From positions 496,001 through 560,000 of the forward strand of contig OZ220483.1 in NCBI GenBank assembly GCA_965115915.1: a stretch of 64,000 nt of DNA, given 5' to 3'. Within the stretch, counting starts at the first letter, position 1, and each line of letters opens with the position of its first letter. Below, piece after piece: positions 62,060-64,000 of the stretch. Origin of the DNA: G965115915 sp965115915 (GTDB lineage Bacteria; Pseudomonadota; Gammaproteobacteria; Eutrophobiales; Eutrophobiaceae). The translations under genes and the position numbers were made by a program. The notes beneath the pieces were generated by a model that worked only from the letters and a program-made list of their open reading frames with translations, was not told where the DNA came from and did not search any database.

Positions 62060-63669
62060 GGACGTTGGCGCACTGTATTTCTGCGTCAGTGTTGCGAAAC
62101 CGAGCTTTGCTTGGGGTGGCTGCGTTGTTGTGCGCGACCATCGTGTTGCTGTTGTTGATGCGTCCGGTTGTCCAGCTTCTGCGTTCGGACACGGTGCAGG
62201 TGGAACTTGGTATCCAGCCTCCTGTTACCCCGCAGGCGCGGCAGATCGATGAGATGGTGCTGGCCAGCATTGAGCGTGGAACCTTTGCTCCGGAGTTGCG
62301 CAGCCGTCTGGCGCGTTCGGCTGCCACGATGCGTCTGCCGGGTTTTTACCTGGACCGTTGTGAGGTGCGTCAGCGCGATTTTGAGCAGTTTGTACGATGG
62401 CGCGGTGGCCAACGGTCGGCAACGGACAGGCACGAAGCCTTGGTCAGCATTTCGGTGGGGCATCGAATCACCGGGTTGCTCAACTCGCCGGTGACTGGTG
62501 TCAATTTTCATGCTGCCGCAGGCTATTGTACGGCAGCCGGTGGCAGGCTGCCGTGGGCGGAGGAACTGGAGGCTGCCGCAGCCGGGACCGAAGGCCGCCT
62601 GTATGCCTGGGGCGATGACTTTGACCCTGCCGTGTGGCCTTATCAGGACGCTGACCGCAACGCGTCACGACCATGCGGTGCCTATCCTGAATCGCGTTCT
62701 CTCCAGGGTGTGAGCGATCTGAATGGGAATGCGATGGAGTGGGGAGCGGGCAGTCTTCGTGGCCGGATTCAGGAGCCCAGGCCTTCGCTGCATGGCGCCC
62801 CGGCCGTGCAGGTGCCGGGACGCGAGTTGTATGCGCTGAATGCCGCCTGGCTGGAGGATGCTGATCCGATGACGCGCAATCATCATCTGGGATTTCGCTG
62901 TGCTTATGACCGTCTACCGGGTGCGAAGCTTCCATGGACCAACAGCCCGGTGGATGCGGTATTCATGGAAGCTGGTTCCTATCGCCTGGGTATGCCGGCC
63001 GGGCTGCGTCTGACCCCGATCGCGCTGCTGCTCCCTGCGGGACAGCAGCACCGTGCCAGGGAACTGTTGCGTTCTTCCGAGCGTCGGCCCAAACGGCTGG
63101 AGGTTGGTCGATGCGAGGTGAGCCGTCGTGAATATCAGGCTTTTCTGGCTGACCCGTTGGTACGCGCCGGTTTCTTTGCCAATACCCGCGAACCGCGGGA
63201 TCAGGACTATGTGCCGAATGATTGGGAGGAGCAGCTTGAGCACCTGGAGCTGCCGGTTGTCGGGTTGAACTGGTGGGCGGCGGATGCCTATGCGCGCTGG
63301 GTCGGGGGACGATTGCCGAGTATGGAGGAGTGGCAGTTGCTGGCTGCTGGTGGGGACGGACGGCTGTATCCCTGGGGTGGAGGTTATGATCCGGCAGCCT
63401 CGGTGACCGGTGACCTGCCGCAAAGCGGGTTGCGTGCCTGCATGGACGAAGGGTTGAAAGACGTCAGTGTATCCGGTGTGCGGCACCTGGCGGGCAATGT
63501 CTCCGAGTGGACCCAAAGCCTATCGGTTGCCTACGGGAATTACGCCATTTGGGTGCAGGGTGGAAACTGGCTGTTGCCGGGTGAAGAGACTGCCCATAGC
63601 GCCTTTGGTCGCCTGGTGCCTTTGCACCACCGTTCCGCGGGAGTGGGTTTGCGTGTGGTGTACGACTGA
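62056..63669 (+). CDS. Membrane-anchored protein with two SUMF1/FGE-like domains
   Basis: A 537-residue protein. A membrane helix (about 17-35, LLGVAALLCATIVLLLLM) anchors two formylglycine-generating-enzyme-like domains. Domain 1 (about 95-300) has GFYLDRCEVRQRDFEQF, PVTGVNFHAAAGYC, GRLPWAEELEAAAAG and DLNGNAMEWG. Domain 2 (about 310-537) has EVGRCEVSRREYQAFL, PVVGLNWWAADAYARWVGGR, LAGNVSEWTQ and VGLRVVYD. The paired active-site cysteines of true sulfatase activators are not seen in the C-terminal GGNW region, so binding or sensing is likelier than formylglycine synthesis. It closes the operon (ATGA overlap). Confidence 0.85.
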   Translation: MRTLAHCISASVLRNRALLGVAALLCATIVLLLLMRPVVQLLRSDTVQVELGIQPPVTPQARQIDEMVLASIERGTFAPELRSRLARSAATMRLPGFYLDRCEVRQRDFEQFVRWRGGQRSATDRHEALVSISVGHRITGLLNSPVTGVNFHAAAGYCTAAGGRLPWAEELEAAAAGTEGRLYAWGDDFDPAVWPYQDADRNASRPCGAYPESRSLQGVSDLNGNAMEWGAGSLRGRIQEPRPSLHGAPAVQVPGRELYALNAAWLEDADPMTRNHHLGFRCAYDRLPGAKLPWTNSPVDAVFMEAGSYRLGMPAGLRLTPIALLLPAGQQHRARELLRSSERRPKRLEVGRCEVSRREYQAFLADPLVRAGFFANTREPRDQDYVPNDWEEQLEHLELPVVGLNWWAADAYARWVGGRLPSMEEWQLLAAGGDGRLYPWGGGYDPAASVTGDLPQSGLRACMDEGLKDVSVSGVRHLAGNVSEWTQSLSVAYGNYAIWVQGGNWLLPGEETAHSAFGRLVPLHHRSAGVGLRVVYD

Positions 63670-63787
63670 GCCCGGTCGCATTCATTGCAAAGTTTGCCGG
63701 ACGCTGCTTGTGGTGCCATATGTTGCAGCCCACACGGTTCGCCACGCTTTTCGAAAGCGATAGGCTCACGCAGGGCAACAGTACACA

Positions 63788-64000
63788 CTAGTGTTTGCCC
63801 GGAGTCATCTCCTGGTGTATGCGTTCGCGTTCAGCCTGCAATACCTGCGCGGAGGGGTCGAGAGACAGTGCCAGGTCGAGGTGTTTGAGCGACTCGGTGT
63901 TGCGGCCGAGCCGGGCCAACGCGATGCCGATACCACCATGCACCGACGCGTTGTCGGGATGGATGTCGGCCAGCCGTTGCAGCAATGCCAGTGCTTCCTG
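63788..64000 (-). CDS. Tetratricopeptide repeat protein, C-terminal fragment
   Basis: The last 70 codons of a gene entering from the right edge. Residues ALALLQRLADIHPDNASVHG, IGIALARLGRNTESLKHLDL and ALSLDPSAQVLQAERERIHQ form about two TPR units (the pattern A-x-x-x-L-DP). It is convergent with the channel operon after a 118-nt gap that shows no other feature. The rest of the protein lies outside the window, so nothing can be said about its role. Confidence 0.8.
   Translation of the reverse strand, partial: QEALALLQRLADIHPDNASVHGGIGIALARLGRNTESLKHLDLALSLDPSAQVLQAERERIHQEMTPGKH

Noticed and set aside
1..64000. CRISPR arrays, tRNA and rRNA genes, and insertion-sequence transposases
   Set aside because: No regularly spaced short repeats, tRNA TψC-arm patterns, rRNA sequence or transposase motifs were noticed, though a manual reading could miss a single tRNA.

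Overview
The window looks like chromosome of a free-living or symbiotic gammaproteobacterium of moderately high GC. The evidence is the division-cluster order ftsQ-ftsA-ftsZ-lpxC-(DUF721)-(M23 peptidase), the phoBR/pst arrangement, rpmB-rpmG, tldD-nit, hom-thrC-(RpfE-type protein), and hspQ. A phosphoribulokinase very like the Calvin-cycle enzymes of purple bacteria suggests an autotroph. Hopanoid synthesis, phosphonate synthesis and a polyunsaturated-fatty-acid-synthase-like megasynthase point to an unusual lipid and envelope repertoire. I cannot name the species.

Layout. 1-5072: end of the division/envelope cluster. 5075-9264: aat, an acyltransferase, phoR and phoB on the minus strand. 9363-16311: Pho box and pstSCAB-phoU, with enlarged PstC and PstA. 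16342-22496: a minus-strand lipid block (squalene synthase, squalene-hopene cyclase, HpnG, a PhyH-type oxygenase, an upstream methyltransferase). 22834-24090: a hypothetical gene and fau. 24293-28233: a complete three-gene 2-aminoethylphosphonate operon whose first protein fuses PEP mutase to a nucleotidyltransferase. 28322-33418: amt with a sigma-54 promoter, glutamine cyclotransferase, a periplasmic glutaredoxin-like protein and dxs. 33674-41515: a Ser/Thr kinase with a cyclic-nucleotide-binding-like domain, followed 18 nt later by a 2175-residue KS-CLF-AT-4x hotdog synthase. 41566-41979: a remnant of an outer-membrane beta-barrel protein. 42212-47641: rpmB, rpmG, desaturase, two small exported proteins, tldD and nit. 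47735-53024: alaC-like aminotransferase, hom, thrC, RpfE-type protein, hspQ. 53158-55676: phosphoribulokinase, a lone nucleotidyltransferase and xth. 55699-58741: an AT-richer restriction-modification island (intact C5 methyltransferase, frameshifted NotI-like nuclease) bordered by imperfect repeats. 58742-63669: a tightly coupled four-gene operon with a MotA/TolQ/ExbB-type channel, two further membrane proteins and a membrane-anchored double SUMF1-domain protein. 63788-64000: end of a TPR gene.

How the genes work together. Phosphate sensing and uptake (PhoBR-PstSCAB-PhoU) sits about 8 kb from a pathway that stores phosphorus as a C-P bond and probably activates it as a CMP-phosphonate for lipids or polysaccharides. 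The hopanoid genes, dxs (isoprenoid precursors), the desaturase and the megasynthase all act on membrane lipids. The least explained parts are the 58742-63669 operon, the megasynthase lacking its usual partners, and the structured non-coding DNA at 58236-58741. All calls come from reading the sequence; no database search was run.
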